A stretch of DNA of 64,000 nucleotides, from positions 372,001 through 436,000 of the forward strand of contig NZ_JALDWJ010000001.1 of NCBI RefSeq assembly GCF_022758295.1, written 5' to 3'. Of this stretch, positions 41,800 to 51,081 are shown one piece after another. The notes under the pieces were generated by a model. It worked only from the letters and a program-made list of their open reading frames with translations. It was not told the DNA's origin and ran no database searches. Origin of the DNA: Lysobacter sp. CFH 32150 (lineage in GTDB: Bacteria > Pseudomonadota > Gammaproteobacteria > Xanthomonadales > Xanthomonadaceae). The number at the start of each line of letters is the position of its first letter. Position 1 is the first letter of the stretch. Position numbers and translations under genes: made by a program.

Positions 41800-41922
41800 C
41801 GGTCCTTGCTCCGCCGCGTTCCGTGCTGGCGGGTGTTGCGTGCCGACGGGGCGGCGATGGAGCGGTTGGAGTTTGGCAAAGGTGATGGGAGTTTGGGAAG
41901 TCGTAGGTGGCTCAAGCCTGCT

Positions 41923-42594
41923 CTACGCGTCGTTTCGGGCCTGAAGCGAATCGGACAGTACGACTTCGTACAGATGCAGCCGGATTCGCATCAGTGATCC
42001 CATCAGGGCGGCGGAATACGCAAGTAGCAAGAACATCGCAAGAAGGATCTGCCAACTAGGCACCTTATTAATGTCTTTAATTGCATTGATCTGAATCGTC
42101 ATCGCCACCAAAACGGGTAGGACTCCAAGCTTGTCAAGGCTGCCGGCAAGAAAACTCAGCTTCGCAGCCAAACGCGCCTGGCCCACCTGGGCAAACCGAA
42201 GGTGTTCAACCACGAAGGGCGTTGGGATACGGGATAGCCACTCTTGCAGCGTATTGAACTGCGTGAAGTCGTGATCTAACTGCTCGACCATCTCTGCCTT
42301 CCATCGCAAAAACGATCTCAGAATGAGCCATACGCCGCGAACTATGCTGGGCAGCAGGACGATCCATGCAATCCAGACGCCCCAGCGCGCCATATGGACC
42401 ATCCACATCGCCGGCTCGAAAATCTTGATCAGAAGCATGGGCACCATCGCTATTACTGCGCTCAGCAACCCAACGGTGTTCAAAACGAATATCCAGCGCG
42501 GCGTGTTCAGAGCACTGACCGGCCCCTCAGGCAGCTCTTGAATGCGCCTTTCGAGTTCAGTAAATGTGAGCCTAGTGCCATTTGCTTCGGTCAT
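41923..42594 (-). CDS. Four-helix membrane protein of unknown function, divergent from the SIR2 gene
   Basis: 223 residues with four hydrophobic segments (about 33-60, 71-96, 145-170, 181-205) and a soluble loop with HDFTQFNTLQEWLSRIPTPF. I recognise no family. It lies back to back with the SIR2/940-residue operon, with 218 bp between starts and the same low GC as that operon. The context makes it a possible third part of that system, but it could be unrelated. A terminator follows it. Confidence 0.65.
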   Translation of the reverse strand: MTEANGTRLTFTELERRIQELPEGPVSALNTPRWIFVLNTVGLLSAVIAMVPMLLIKIFEPAMWMVHMARWGVWIAWIVLLPSIVRGVWLILRSFLRWKAEMVEQLDHDFTQFNTLQEWLSRIPTPFVVEHLRFAQVGQARLAAKLSFLAGSLDKLGVLPVLVAMTIQINAIKDINKVPSWQILLAMFLLLAYSAALMGSLMRIRLHLYEVVLSDSLQARNDA

Positions 42595-42812
42595 TTAGCA
42601 GCTCCATTGGTCGCAAGACTGACATCCCTGACGATAACGTCGGATCGATCTCCAAGCGGGCACGCGCCGATTGGCTATCCTCAATAAAGGAATCCGCCCC
42701 CCTTTCCCTTTACTCTCCCGCTTCCCGTTGGCCGGCGCTGCATGCGACGCATGCTCTAAAGTTGTCGGACTACAAAACGATCGAGGTGGCTCGTGGATCA
42801 CAAGCAGGACTA
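42595..42812. promoter_or_regulatory. Divergent intergenic region of the SIR2 island
   Basis: 218 bp between the starts of the membrane protein and the SIR2 gene. It contains a pyrimidine-rich run (CCCCCCTTTCCCTTTACTC, about 42696-42714) and a short dyad TGCATGCGACGCATGC. No repeat family of the surrounding chromosome is present. Confidence 0.4.
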
Positions 42813-43802
42813 GTGGCGACGCCGATCCTTCCCCTGCCCGTCATCCCACCCGGGCTCAGTGACGCGGCTACGAGACGAGCTCTTGTGCCCTTCGTCGGCG
42901 CAGGTGTCTCGCGACTGGCCGGGTGCCCCAGCTGGGTACAGTTCGCGGACCGGGCACTCGATTCCTTGGTCACGCAAGGCATCCTCAGCCCGGCCCAGCG
43001 CTCCCAGCTCTCCGGTCTGTCACCGCGGATCAAACTGTCCGTCGCCCAGTTCACAGCGGCCGAGAAAGGGGTGAAGGTCAAGTTCCGCGAAATCCTGCAA
43101 AAGGCCAACTGGAGTGCCGACTCCGATGGTCGAAGGATCTACTCAACGATCTCTGCGCTGGGAGAACGTTTTGTTACTACCAACTACGACGAGTGGCTAG
43201 ATGTGGTACTCCCACCGTTCGACTCCGAGGTGGAAGGGACAGCTACCACCTACACCACGCAGGAGTTAACTCGCCGAACCATCCTTCATGCACCAACAGA
43301 TCTTACCGCCGACAAGTTTCGGGAATCAGATTGCGTCGTTCATCTTCACGGAATAATCGGTGACCCGGCTGGCATGGTGATGACGACGAGCGACTACGTC
43401 GGTCGTTATGCAAATGACCGCCACCGGGATGATGAAGAGAATCAAGTACTGACCTTCCTCGAAAACCTGTTCCAGAACAAGACGGTTCTTTTTCTCGGGT
43501 ACGGCTTGGAAGAGTTGGAAATTCTTGAATACATCATCATGAAGGCGCGTGCGTCCGGTCGCCAAAACGAAGCTAGCCACTACATGGTTCAAGGCTTTTT
43601 TTCGTTTGAGACCGAGTTGTGTAATGCCATGCAGACGTACTTCCTGAAGGAATGTGGGGTCGAGCTGATTCCCTATCTCCGGGATGAGAACGATTGGCGC
43701 CAACTGATTTTCGTTTTGGAGCACTTCGCTAGAGGCCTGCCCATGAATGACAAGCTGGTGGCACAGGAGCTCTTTGAGATGAAGGACTTGCTTCGTGGCT
43801 GA
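42813..43802 (+). CDS. SIR2-like domain protein, candidate NADase effector of a defence system
   Basis: 329 residues if started at the GTG at 42813. The frame is open from 42582 but has no other ATG, and residues before GTG 42813 are not SIR2-like; GTG 42786 is an alternative. SIR2 fold: VPFVGAGVSRLAGCPSW (GAG loop 29-31), catalytic Asn124 in VTTNYDEWLD, His179 in VVHLHGIIGDP, and FLGYGLEE near 228-234. SIR2 domains of this subfamily hydrolyse NAD+ in anti-phage systems (Thoeris ThsA, DSR). It lacks any sensor domain; the overlapping 940-residue gene probably supplies it. Low GC against the flanks suggests horizontal transfer. Confidence 0.85.
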   Translation: MATPILPLPVIPPGLSDAATRRALVPFVGAGVSRLAGCPSWVQFADRALDSLVTQGILSPAQRSQLSGLSPRIKLSVAQFTAAEKGVKVKFREILQKANWSADSDGRRIYSTISALGERFVTTNYDEWLDVVLPPFDSEVEGTATTYTTQELTRRTILHAPTDLTADKFRESDCVVHLHGIIGDPAGMVMTTSDYVGRYANDRHRDDEENQVLTFLENLFQNKTVLFLGYGLEELEILEYIIMKARASGRQNEASHYMVQGFFSFETELCNAMQTYFLKECGVELIPYLRDENDWRQLIFVLEHFARGLPMNDKLVAQELFEMKDLLRG

Positions 43803-46617
43803 ACTAAGCGCCAACAAGAAGTCATTTGTCGTCTACATGCGGCAGAGTGATTTGCACGCTGCGCGCGGGTTCGATCTTTTGATCAATTCTGACGCGCCGG
43901 AAGCGCTCTTTGACGAATTGAATGGGGCAGGCCTATTTGACCCCGACAAGAACCCGCGCCCTCAACCCGCCGAACAGGTCGGCTTCTTCCGAATCCCACC
44001 CTGGGTAGCGCTTGGATACCTGACGCTTGTTGCAAAGAAGGCGGGTGGCTCTAACGACGTTGAGCTTGGCGAAAAGCTAATGTCAGTGGTGCGTAGGATC
44101 ACTGCTTATCGCGACGCGTCAGGCCAAGCCATTGATAACTATCACACCTACAGCGCATGTGCTGAGATCGTTGGCAGTGTGCCCATGCAGTGTGTCCGCT
44201 CGGAAGACCTTGAAATGACCGAGCAGTGGCTTTCCTCACGCTGGGGAAACGATACAGTCATGACCGTGTTGGACAAACACATTTTTCAACGCTTCCTCGC
44301 TGCAGATGTGTCGGAAAGCGCCAAACTTCTTCCAGCACTTCGACACTGCACTGAGCTCCGGCTTGATCCGTCCGCGGTCAGTGAAAGTCGAAAGCTTAGA
44401 CCCATCGCAGATGAGTATTGGCTCGAGCAGCTTCTCGCCCACAACGCCGCGGCACTGGGATCCAAATGCGGCCAACCCTGCATCGACTGCCTTTTGGACC
44501 GATTACGCTCATTGTTCGCAGACGAGTATGTGTCAACTCACACATGGATGTTCCGCGCTGCGATCGAGAACCACGGGCAGAACGCCAAGTGGGATCACGT
44601 CACCAACGCCTTCACCGAAGGGTCCCGTGATGCGCTGAACGCGTGGATTCTGACCGGGGACACAAGCGCGGTCAGATACGTAGAGGAGATGCTCACCAAC
44701 GATGCGCAGATCATCCGCAGAGTGGGCATCAATGCGGTCCGCGAAAACTGGGAGGCCCTCAGCGCATCGTTTTATTCGACCATAGAGCCTCGTCTATTTG
44801 ACATCGGCCACCTGCATGAACTTTATCTTTTGCTCAGCGAGAAATTCACTTCATTTTCTCAACCAGCACAGACACGCGTATTGGAAGCGATAGGCCAGCT
44901 GGAGGATGAGTCGACCACCGACGAGGATGAGTTGAAGCGCATACGTTACGTTCAGCGGAACTGGCTGCTGGCGCTTGAAGGGAAGGGAAATGCGGTTGCC
45001 GATGCAGACCTGGCCCGACTCAACGCGCTGTGCGGCCCGGTTCGAGAACATCCAGATTTGCTCTCGTACCACACGACCAAGTGGGGCTTTGGACCTAGTC
45101 CTTTCTCAAAGGAGGAGCTGCTTGCTTTTGCCCGGGACCAATCACTGATCACTCGATTGACAGCTTTCATTCCCGAGAGGACGTTCGGGAACTCGCCTCT
45201 AAAGAGCCTGAACGATGCGCTTGTTGGTGTGGTCTCGGAATACCCACTCGAGTTCCTTTGGACCTTGGACACCTCACTTGCAATCGACCGTCGGACTCAG
45301 TACGGGATTCTTGCGGGTCTGATCCAAGCTCTGGATACAAAAAAACAAGGCGCAGCAAAGGAGCAACTGGAAATCGTCGCCAGGCTTACCCCGTACGCCA
45401 AAGCCGTTGCCGCAGACGAATCGTTCTGGGCAGAGCCGGCGCTGCAACCGGAGGTTTTAGAGCCTACTAAGGACTGGATTCCTCCGAAGCTTGCTGAGCT
45501 AGGTAAGACACTTGCGGCTAACGACGAGATTCCCTTGTCTGACTCCCAAAAGGTAATGCTGCTGGAAACTTCTCTTAGCGTTCTCCAGCACTCGGATGGA
45601 ATCGCACTTTCAGACGATCCGATGACGTCGGCCATTAACAACACGCGTGGAATCTCGTTTGAGAGTCTTCTCCAGCTTTTGCTTCGAACATGTCGAGACG
45701 CGGATGCGGCGTCCGGCGGGCATTCAACCGCGTGGATGCCATTTGCACCGATCCTAGAGAATGAGTTGCGAGGCTGTACGGGCCAGAGTTTTGAGGTTTC
45801 TACTCTTATCGGATGCTACTTCGCTCAACTTCTCTATGTTGATGAAGGCTGGACCACCTCAAAATTGGACCAAATCTTTCCTCAAGAGCACCCAGAGAAT
45901 TTTGCTTGTGCCATCTCAGGCCTTTCCTTCACGCCAGTTGGCGCTAAGGTGTACGAGATTCTCCTATCCGCAAATATTCCCGCAAGGGCATTGCGAATGC
46001 CGCAGGTTAAGGGCAGCGGTCGGGAGCGCCTGATCGAGCGAATCGCAGTCGCCTACTCGTGGGATCTGGAATCGCTTGACTCAGAAGCTATGGAGTTCAT
46101 GTTTCAGGAAAGCGCGCTGGACGATCTATCCGAATTGGTATCCACGGTCGCGCGCTGGTCTTCTAGTAGCTTGCAAGAGGATCAACGGCCTCGGGCAACG
46201 GCGTTGGCTCGAAAGGCTGTTCAGTTCGGCATGGCAAGCCCCTCCACAAGGCAGAAGATACTTGCGGAGTCGGCGAAGTTCATCGATTACCTCCCGCGAA
46301 TTTCCGCGGAGGACATGGACTGGCTTCTGCCCGCGGCCCCCTTCGCCTCCTCCTACCATGGTGCGTATGGCTTTGCGGAGTCTCTTGACCGTCTTGCCGC
46401 CGAGAGTCCTGAGGAAACAGCGCAGCTGCTTGAGGCGTTCCTAACGCAATATCAGCCCGGTTATGACTATCAAGACCGATTGCAATCGGTGATTCGAAAA
46501 CTGGATTCTTCTGGACAGCGTCCTGTTGCGCTTAGGGCATTGGATCGTCTTGTGCGAGGCGGTTTGCGGCCGTTCTTGGAGCTCTACGAAGAGCTCGTTT
46601 CCCGTAGGTTGAATTAA
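43795..46617 (+). CDS. Large helical protein, putative sensor partner of the SIR2 effector
   Basis: 940 residues, GTG start overlapping the SIR2 stop by 8 bp, with AAGGA 9-10 bases upstream. I recognise no enzyme motif. The sequence is made of helical hairpins of HEAT/ARM character throughout (e.g. LLPALRHCTELRLDPS, ALVGVVSEYPLEFLWTLDTS, RVLEAIGQLEDESTTDEDEL). The region DEGWTTSKLDQIFPQEHPEN and FACAISGLSFTPVGAKVYEI looks like part of a DUF4020-type C-terminal domain, known from SIR2 defence proteins, but I cannot confirm it. There are no Walker motifs, so it is not a STAND ATPase. It could bind a phage protein and release the SIR2 NADase. Confidence 0.72.
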   Translation: MAELSANKKSFVVYMRQSDLHAARGFDLLINSDAPEALFDELNGAGLFDPDKNPRPQPAEQVGFFRIPPWVALGYLTLVAKKAGGSNDVELGEKLMSVVRRITAYRDASGQAIDNYHTYSACAEIVGSVPMQCVRSEDLEMTEQWLSSRWGNDTVMTVLDKHIFQRFLAADVSESAKLLPALRHCTELRLDPSAVSESRKLRPIADEYWLEQLLAHNAAALGSKCGQPCIDCLLDRLRSLFADEYVSTHTWMFRAAIENHGQNAKWDHVTNAFTEGSRDALNAWILTGDTSAVRYVEEMLTNDAQIIRRVGINAVRENWEALSASFYSTIEPRLFDIGHLHELYLLLSEKFTSFSQPAQTRVLEAIGQLEDESTTDEDELKRIRYVQRNWLLALEGKGNAVADADLARLNALCGPVREHPDLLSYHTTKWGFGPSPFSKEELLAFARDQSLITRLTAFIPERTFGNSPLKSLNDALVGVVSEYPLEFLWTLDTSLAIDRRTQYGILAGLIQALDTKKQGAAKEQLEIVARLTPYAKAVAADESFWAEPALQPEVLEPTKDWIPPKLAELGKTLAANDEIPLSDSQKVMLLETSLSVLQHSDGIALSDDPMTSAINNTRGISFESLLQLLLRTCRDADAASGGHSTAWMPFAPILENELRGCTGQSFEVSTLIGCYFAQLLYVDEGWTTSKLDQIFPQEHPENFACAISGLSFTPVGAKVYEILLSANIPARALRMPQVKGSGRERLIERIAVAYSWDLESLDSEAMEFMFQESALDDLSELVSTVARWSSSSLQEDQRPRATALARKAVQFGMASPSTRQKILAESAKFIDYLPRISAEDMDWLLPAAPFASSYHGAYGFAESLDRLAAESPEETAQLLEAFLTQYQPGYDYQDRLQSVIRKLDSSGQRPVALRALDRLVRGGLRPFLELYEELVSRRLN

Positions 46618-46699
46618 CTAGGCACGGTGCAGAAGCAGAAGCCAGGGCGGCACATCGCGCCGGCATTTTGTGGGTCCCGGTGACTGCTCAAGGCTCTGA

Positions 46700-47115
46700 A
46701 CGGCTCGGCCCTTTAAACCCTTTGCTTGAAATCAGCACCCCACTCGCTGGTGCGCTTCGGATAGCACTCACGACACCTACCCCGTCTTTTGCGTGCGCTC
46801 GTCCGCTTTTCACTTGGGGGTTTCGTAATGACGCCATTCGCCCGTCGCCTAGCGTTAACCGTTGCCCTCCTCTCGGCCCCGCCCTTCGCGCTGGCCCAGG
46901 AGGCGCCCCCTGCCCCGACGGTTGCCAGCGCGCGGACTTACACCCCCGAGGACTTCACCCGCTATGCCCCGCGCAATGCGCTGGACATGCTGGAGCAGGT
47001 GCCGGGGTTCGTGATCCGGGAAGCGGTGCAGGAGCGCGGGTGATCTGCTGACGCAGTTGAGTCGGATGCCGACGAGCAGCGTGATGCGGATCGAAATCCT
47101 GGATGGCGCGACGCA
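46700..47115 (+). pseudogene. Truncated duplicate of the TonB-dependent receptor gene, with its promoter
   Basis: Bases 46700-47040 repeat 48690-49037 almost exactly: the same untranslated leader (TAAACCCTTTGCT, GAAATCAGCACCCCA), the same signal peptide (MTPFARRLALTVALLSAPPF) and plug start. After codon 71 (QERG) a deletion of about 60 bp removes the plug segment LGQATGNVLVNGQRLSGKS, puts a TGA in frame at 47041 and rejoins at GTGCTGACGCAGTTGAG. Similarity ends near 47115, then unrelated DNA leads to the transporter. The rest of the barrel is missing. Confidence 0.85.
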
Positions 47116-47254
47116 CGTCGTTGTCGCACCGCAGCATTGCAAAACCTGGATGGATCGCGCGGCACAAGTGATTGGTCGGGCCTTGCAGCGAGCTCCTATG
47201 CTGAGGGCGGACGCCTGCAACCGGCGTGCGTCCTCCGCATCCACAGGAGCATCC

Positions 47255-48559
47255 ATGGCAGCACCTACATTGCAGGCGTCGGCTCAGGCGTTGCCCTCCG
47301 GCGTGCCCGCCTATCGTTCGGCGCTGACGCTGCTGGCCTCGCTGTTCTTCATGTGGGGATTCATCACGGTCATCAACAACACGCTGCTGCCGCACCTGCG
47401 CAGCGTGTTCGACCTGGACTACACGCGGACCACGCTGATCGAATCGGTCTGGTTCATCGCCTACTTCGTCGCGTCGCTGCCTTCGGCCTGGCTGATCGAA
47501 CGGATCGGTTACCAGCGCGCGCTGGTGACCGGACTGGTGATCATGGCGGCGGGGGCGCTCGGGATGGTCCCGGCGGCGCAGATGCCTTCGTATGCGATCA
47601 CCGTGGCGTCGCTGTTCGTCATCGCCTGCGGCATCACGCTGCTGCAGGTCGCGGCCAATCCGTACGTGGCGGTGATCGGCCCACCGGAGACGGCCTCGTC
47701 GCGGCTCAACTTCGTGCAGGCGTTCAATTCCTTCGGAACCACGTTGGCGCCGCTGTTCGGGGGCTATCTGATCCTCGGCCGCACCGCCGCCGGCACGGCC
47801 AGTGCCGACACCGTGCTGACGCAGGCCGAGCGCCTGGCCGATGCGCAATCGGTGCAGTTGCCCTATCTGATCGTCGCGGCGGTGCTGGTGGTGCTGGCGA
47901 TCGTGATCGCACGCTACCGGCTGCCGGCGCTCGGCGGCGCCACGCAGCGTCATGCTCGCGAGGAGCGCGCGCGCCATTCGCTGTGGTCGCACCGCAACCT
48001 GGTGCTCGGCATCCCTGCGATCTTCATCTACCTCATCGCGGAGATCGGCGTCTCCAACCTGTTCATCAATTTCGTGGCGCAGCCGGACATCGGCAACCTC
48101 ACCCACGAGCAGGCATCGCACTACCTGTTCCTGCTGTGGGGCGGAATGATGGTGGGGCGCTTCGCCGGCAGCTTCCTGATGCGCAGCGTCGCGCCGGAGC
48201 ATGTGTTGGCGCTGTTCTCGATCGGCGCGTTCGTGGCGATGCTGGTGACGGTCTTCGCCACGGGTCCCCTGGCGATGTGGTCGCTGATCTCGGTGGGGTT
48301 GTTCCACTCGATCATGTTCCCGACCATCTTCACCCTTGGCATCCGCGGCCTGGGCCCGCTGACCGAGGAAGGCTCGGGCCTGCTGGTGATGGCGATCGCC
48401 GGCGGCGCGCTGGTGGTCGTGCAGGGTTGGCTGGCGGATCGCTACGGCCTGCAGCTCTCGTTCCTGCTCACCGCAGCCTGCGAGCTGTACGTGCTGTTCT
48501 ATGCGCTGTGGGGCGCAAAGCCGTCGCCCGCTGCATCGGTAGCCGCGCAGCCCGCATAA
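47255..48559 (+). CDS. FucP/GluP-type sugar:proton symporter (MFS)
   Basis: 434 residues from MAAPTLQASAQALPSG, with AGGAG 6 bases upstream. Twelve membrane segments; the FucP family marks are SLFFMWGFITVINNTLLPHL near 25-44, QVAANPYVAVIGPPETASSR at 129-148 and FNSFGTTLAPLFGGYLIL. It imports a hexose or deoxyhexose across the inner membrane. The gene lies between a truncated and an intact copy of one TonB receptor, so receptor and transporter probably handle the same sugar. Confidence 0.88.
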   Translation: MAAPTLQASAQALPSGVPAYRSALTLLASLFFMWGFITVINNTLLPHLRSVFDLDYTRTTLIESVWFIAYFVASLPSAWLIERIGYQRALVTGLVIMAAGALGMVPAAQMPSYAITVASLFVIACGITLLQVAANPYVAVIGPPETASSRLNFVQAFNSFGTTLAPLFGGYLILGRTAAGTASADTVLTQAERLADAQSVQLPYLIVAAVLVVLAIVIARYRLPALGGATQRHAREERARHSLWSHRNLVLGIPAIFIYLIAEIGVSNLFINFVAQPDIGNLTHEQASHYLFLLWGGMMVGRFAGSFLMRSVAPEHVLALFSIGAFVAMLVTVFATGPLAMWSLISVGLFHSIMFPTIFTLGIRGLGPLTEEGSGLLVMAIAGGALVVVQGWLADRYGLQLSFLLTAACELYVLFYALWGAKPSPAASVAAQPA

Positions 48560-48824
48560 CCACTTCGCTGCCGGCAGGTTTGCGGTTACGCCGAGGGCGG
48601 CTTGCCGTGGCACGGACTAATTGCCTCCGTCGCCATTGATTGGCGGCCGTAAGCCGCTCCTGCGAACGATGAGACCGATGGCTGTTTAGCGTCTCAACGG
48701 TTCGCCGTCTAAACCCTTTGCTCGAAATCAGCACCCCATTCGCTGGTGCGCCTCGGATAACACTCACGACGCCTACCCCGTCTTCTCACGTGCTTGTCCG
48801 CTTTTCACCTGGGGGGGTTTCGTA

Positions 48825-50879
48825 ATGACGCCATTCGCCCGTCGCCTAGCGTTAACCGTTGCCCTCCTCTCGGCCCCGCCCTTCGCGCTGGCCCAGGAGG
48901 CGCCCCCTGCCCCGACGGTCGCCGGCGCGCGGACCTATACCCCCGAGGACTTCACCCGCTATGCCCCGCGCAATGCGCTGGACATGCTGGAACAGGTGCC
49001 GGGGTTCGTGATCCGGGAGGCGGTGGAGGAGCGCGGGTTGGGCCAGGCGACGGGCAACGTGCTGGTGAATGGGCAGCGGTTGTCGGGCAAGTCCAACGAT
49101 GTGCTGACGCAGTTGAGCCAGGTGCCGGCGGGCAACGTGGTGCGGATCGAGATCCGGGACGGGGCGACGCTCGACGTCCCCGGGTTGTCGGGCCAGGTGG
49201 CCAACGTGGTGACCAAGGCCGCGGGGATCAGCGGGCAATGGGAGTGGCGGCCGGACGTGCGCAAGTACTTCACCCATCCGCAGTACACGCGCGGGTCGGT
49301 GTCGATGAGCGGGACGAAGGGATCGGTCGACTACACGATCGGCCTGGACAACAGCGCCAACCACAGCGGCGCGGGCGGCGATACGAACATCTACAACGCC
49401 GACGGCAGCTTCCGCGAATACCGCTACGACGAATGGACCGGCGAAGTGGATCGGCCGAAGGTCAGCACGAAGCTGGCCTACAAGGGACCGACGGGCAACG
49501 TCGGCAACTTCAACGGGTCGTGGCAGAAGATCTACTTCGACTATGTCGAGGACGGCACGCGCACAGGGCCGGGATTGCCGGATCGCGTGCGCAGCGTGCG
49601 GTCGTGGGAAGGCGGCCACAACTACGAGTTGGGCGGCGATTACGAATTCGCGTTGGGCGCGGGCAAGTTGAAGTTCATCGCGTTGAACAGCTTCACGCAT
49701 ACGCCCACCGTCGACACGGTGGAGACGCGCTTCGCCGATGGTTCGCCCACGGAAGGTTTCCGTTTTGTGCGCGATGGCGAGTCGAAGGAACGCATCGCAC
49801 GCGCCGAATACCGGTGGAAAGCCGGCGGCGACTGGCAGGTGTCGGGCGAGTACGCGTTCAACAGTCTGGACAGCGTGTCGGAATTGTTCGTGCTCGGCAC
49901 CGATGGCGTGTATGCGCCGATCCCGCTGCCCGGTGGCACGGCGACGGTGCAGGAAGACCGTTATGAAGTGATGGGCACGTATGGGCGCCCGCTTTCGCCG
50001 AAGACCACGTTGCAGGTGAGCCTGGGTGGTGAGTACTCGAAGATGGAACAGGTGGGCGGTGGCGGACTGGTGCGTTCGTTCCGGCGTCCGAAAGGATTGA
50101 TCTCACTGGCGTGGAAGGCGACGCCGAAGTTCGATCTGAATTTGAAGTTGCAGCGGCGCGTGGGGCAGCTGGATTTCTACGACTTCCTGGCGTCGGTGGA
50201 CCTCAATGCGAACCAGTCCAATGCCGGCAATCCGGACCTGGTGCCGCCGCAGACTTCGGAACTGATCGTGGAAGCGAATCGCGACCTCGGCGCGTGGGGC
50301 AACACCAGCCTGCGCGTGTACGCGCAGCGCATCGACGACATCGTCGACACGATCCCGATCGGCGCCACCGGCGAGAGCCCGGGCAACATCGATCAGGCGC
50401 GGGTGTACGGACTGGAGTGGAAGGCGACGATCAACATGGATCCGATCGGCTGGCGCGGCGCGAAATTCACCGCGCTCCTGCAGCACGAGGACAGCAGCGT
50501 GACCGATCCGCTGACGGGCGAGGATCGCCCGATCAGCAACAACCTCAAGGACGCGGCGGAGCTGGCGTTGCGGCACGACATTCCCGATACGAACTGGGCG
50601 TGGGGCGGCGACCTCAGCTACTACTTCTCTGCGCGCGACTATCGCCTGACCGAAGTGGGCCGGCAGTGGGAAGGTCCGGTGTGGGGCGGGCTCTTCATCG
50701 AGCGCAAGAATCTGAAGGGGCTGACGCTGCGGTTCAGTGCCGCCAACCTGACCAATGCGATGAGCATGTGGCAGCGCACGGTGTACGTGGATCGACGCAC
50801 CGGGCCGGTGGATTTCATCGAGAACCGCGACCGGAAGATCGGCCCGATTTTTTCGATGACGGTGTCGGGGAAGTTCTGA
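48825..50879 (+). CDS. TonB-dependent outer-membrane receptor, short-barrel type
   Basis: 684 residues. Signal peptide 1-23 (ALAQ). The plug (45-140) contains YAPRNALDMLEQVPGFVIRE, GNVLVNGQRLSGKSNDVL and VVRIEIRDGATLDVPGLSGQ. The barrel follows and ends ...GPIFSMTVSGKF with a terminal Phe. The TonB box is not obvious. The receptor transports a ligand too large for porins; next to a FucP-type transporter an oligosaccharide is likely. Its leader and first 70 codons are also found upstream at 46700-47040 as a broken copy. Confidence 0.88.
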   Translation: MTPFARRLALTVALLSAPPFALAQEAPPAPTVAGARTYTPEDFTRYAPRNALDMLEQVPGFVIREAVEERGLGQATGNVLVNGQRLSGKSNDVLTQLSQVPAGNVVRIEIRDGATLDVPGLSGQVANVVTKAAGISGQWEWRPDVRKYFTHPQYTRGSVSMSGTKGSVDYTIGLDNSANHSGAGGDTNIYNADGSFREYRYDEWTGEVDRPKVSTKLAYKGPTGNVGNFNGSWQKIYFDYVEDGTRTGPGLPDRVRSVRSWEGGHNYELGGDYEFALGAGKLKFIALNSFTHTPTVDTVETRFADGSPTEGFRFVRDGESKERIARAEYRWKAGGDWQVSGEYAFNSLDSVSELFVLGTDGVYAPIPLPGGTATVQEDRYEVMGTYGRPLSPKTTLQVSLGGEYSKMEQVGGGGLVRSFRRPKGLISLAWKATPKFDLNLKLQRRVGQLDFYDFLASVDLNANQSNAGNPDLVPPQTSELIVEANRDLGAWGNTSLRVYAQRIDDIVDTIPIGATGESPGNIDQARVYGLEWKATINMDPIGWRGAKFTALLQHEDSSVTDPLTGEDRPISNNLKDAAELALRHDIPDTNWAWGGDLSYYFSARDYRLTEVGRQWEGPVWGGLFIERKNLKGLTLRFSAANLTNAMSMWQRTVYVDRRTGPVDFIENRDRKIGPIFSMTVSGKF

Positions 50880-50892
50880 GGGCTGGCTTTCT

Positions 50893-51081
50893 GTGGGAGC
50901 GACGTAAGTCGCGATTGATTGTGGGAGCGACGTAAGTCTCGATTGTGGGGGCGAAGCATCGCGACTCACGTCGCTCCCACAGGTGCAGAGGTCCATCAGT
51001 TGCAGCCCCTGACGCCGGTTCATTGCAGCAACAGGTCGAATCGTCTGGGCTGGTGGAGATCGCGACTTACGTCACTCCCAC
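50893..51081. repeat. Four GTGGGAGCGACGTAAGTCGC elements after the receptor gene
   Basis: Forward copies at 50893-50914 and 50921-50942 (second ends GTCTCGA), then reverse copies at 50959-50980 (one change, CTCACG) and 51060-51081 (GTCACTCCC). The forward and reverse copies can pair into large hairpins after the TonB-receptor stop. The first 60 bases after the last copy hold no gene. Confidence 0.9.

Noticed and set aside
42582-42812. N-terminal extension of the SIR2 protein to 42582
   Set aside because: It would overlap the start of the divergent gene and shows no SIR2 similarity; GTG at 42813 fits the domain start.
46955-48613. Leftward 552-codon frame across the transporter
   Set aside because: Arg/His/Gln-rich antisense product; the transporter has twelve clear membrane segments.
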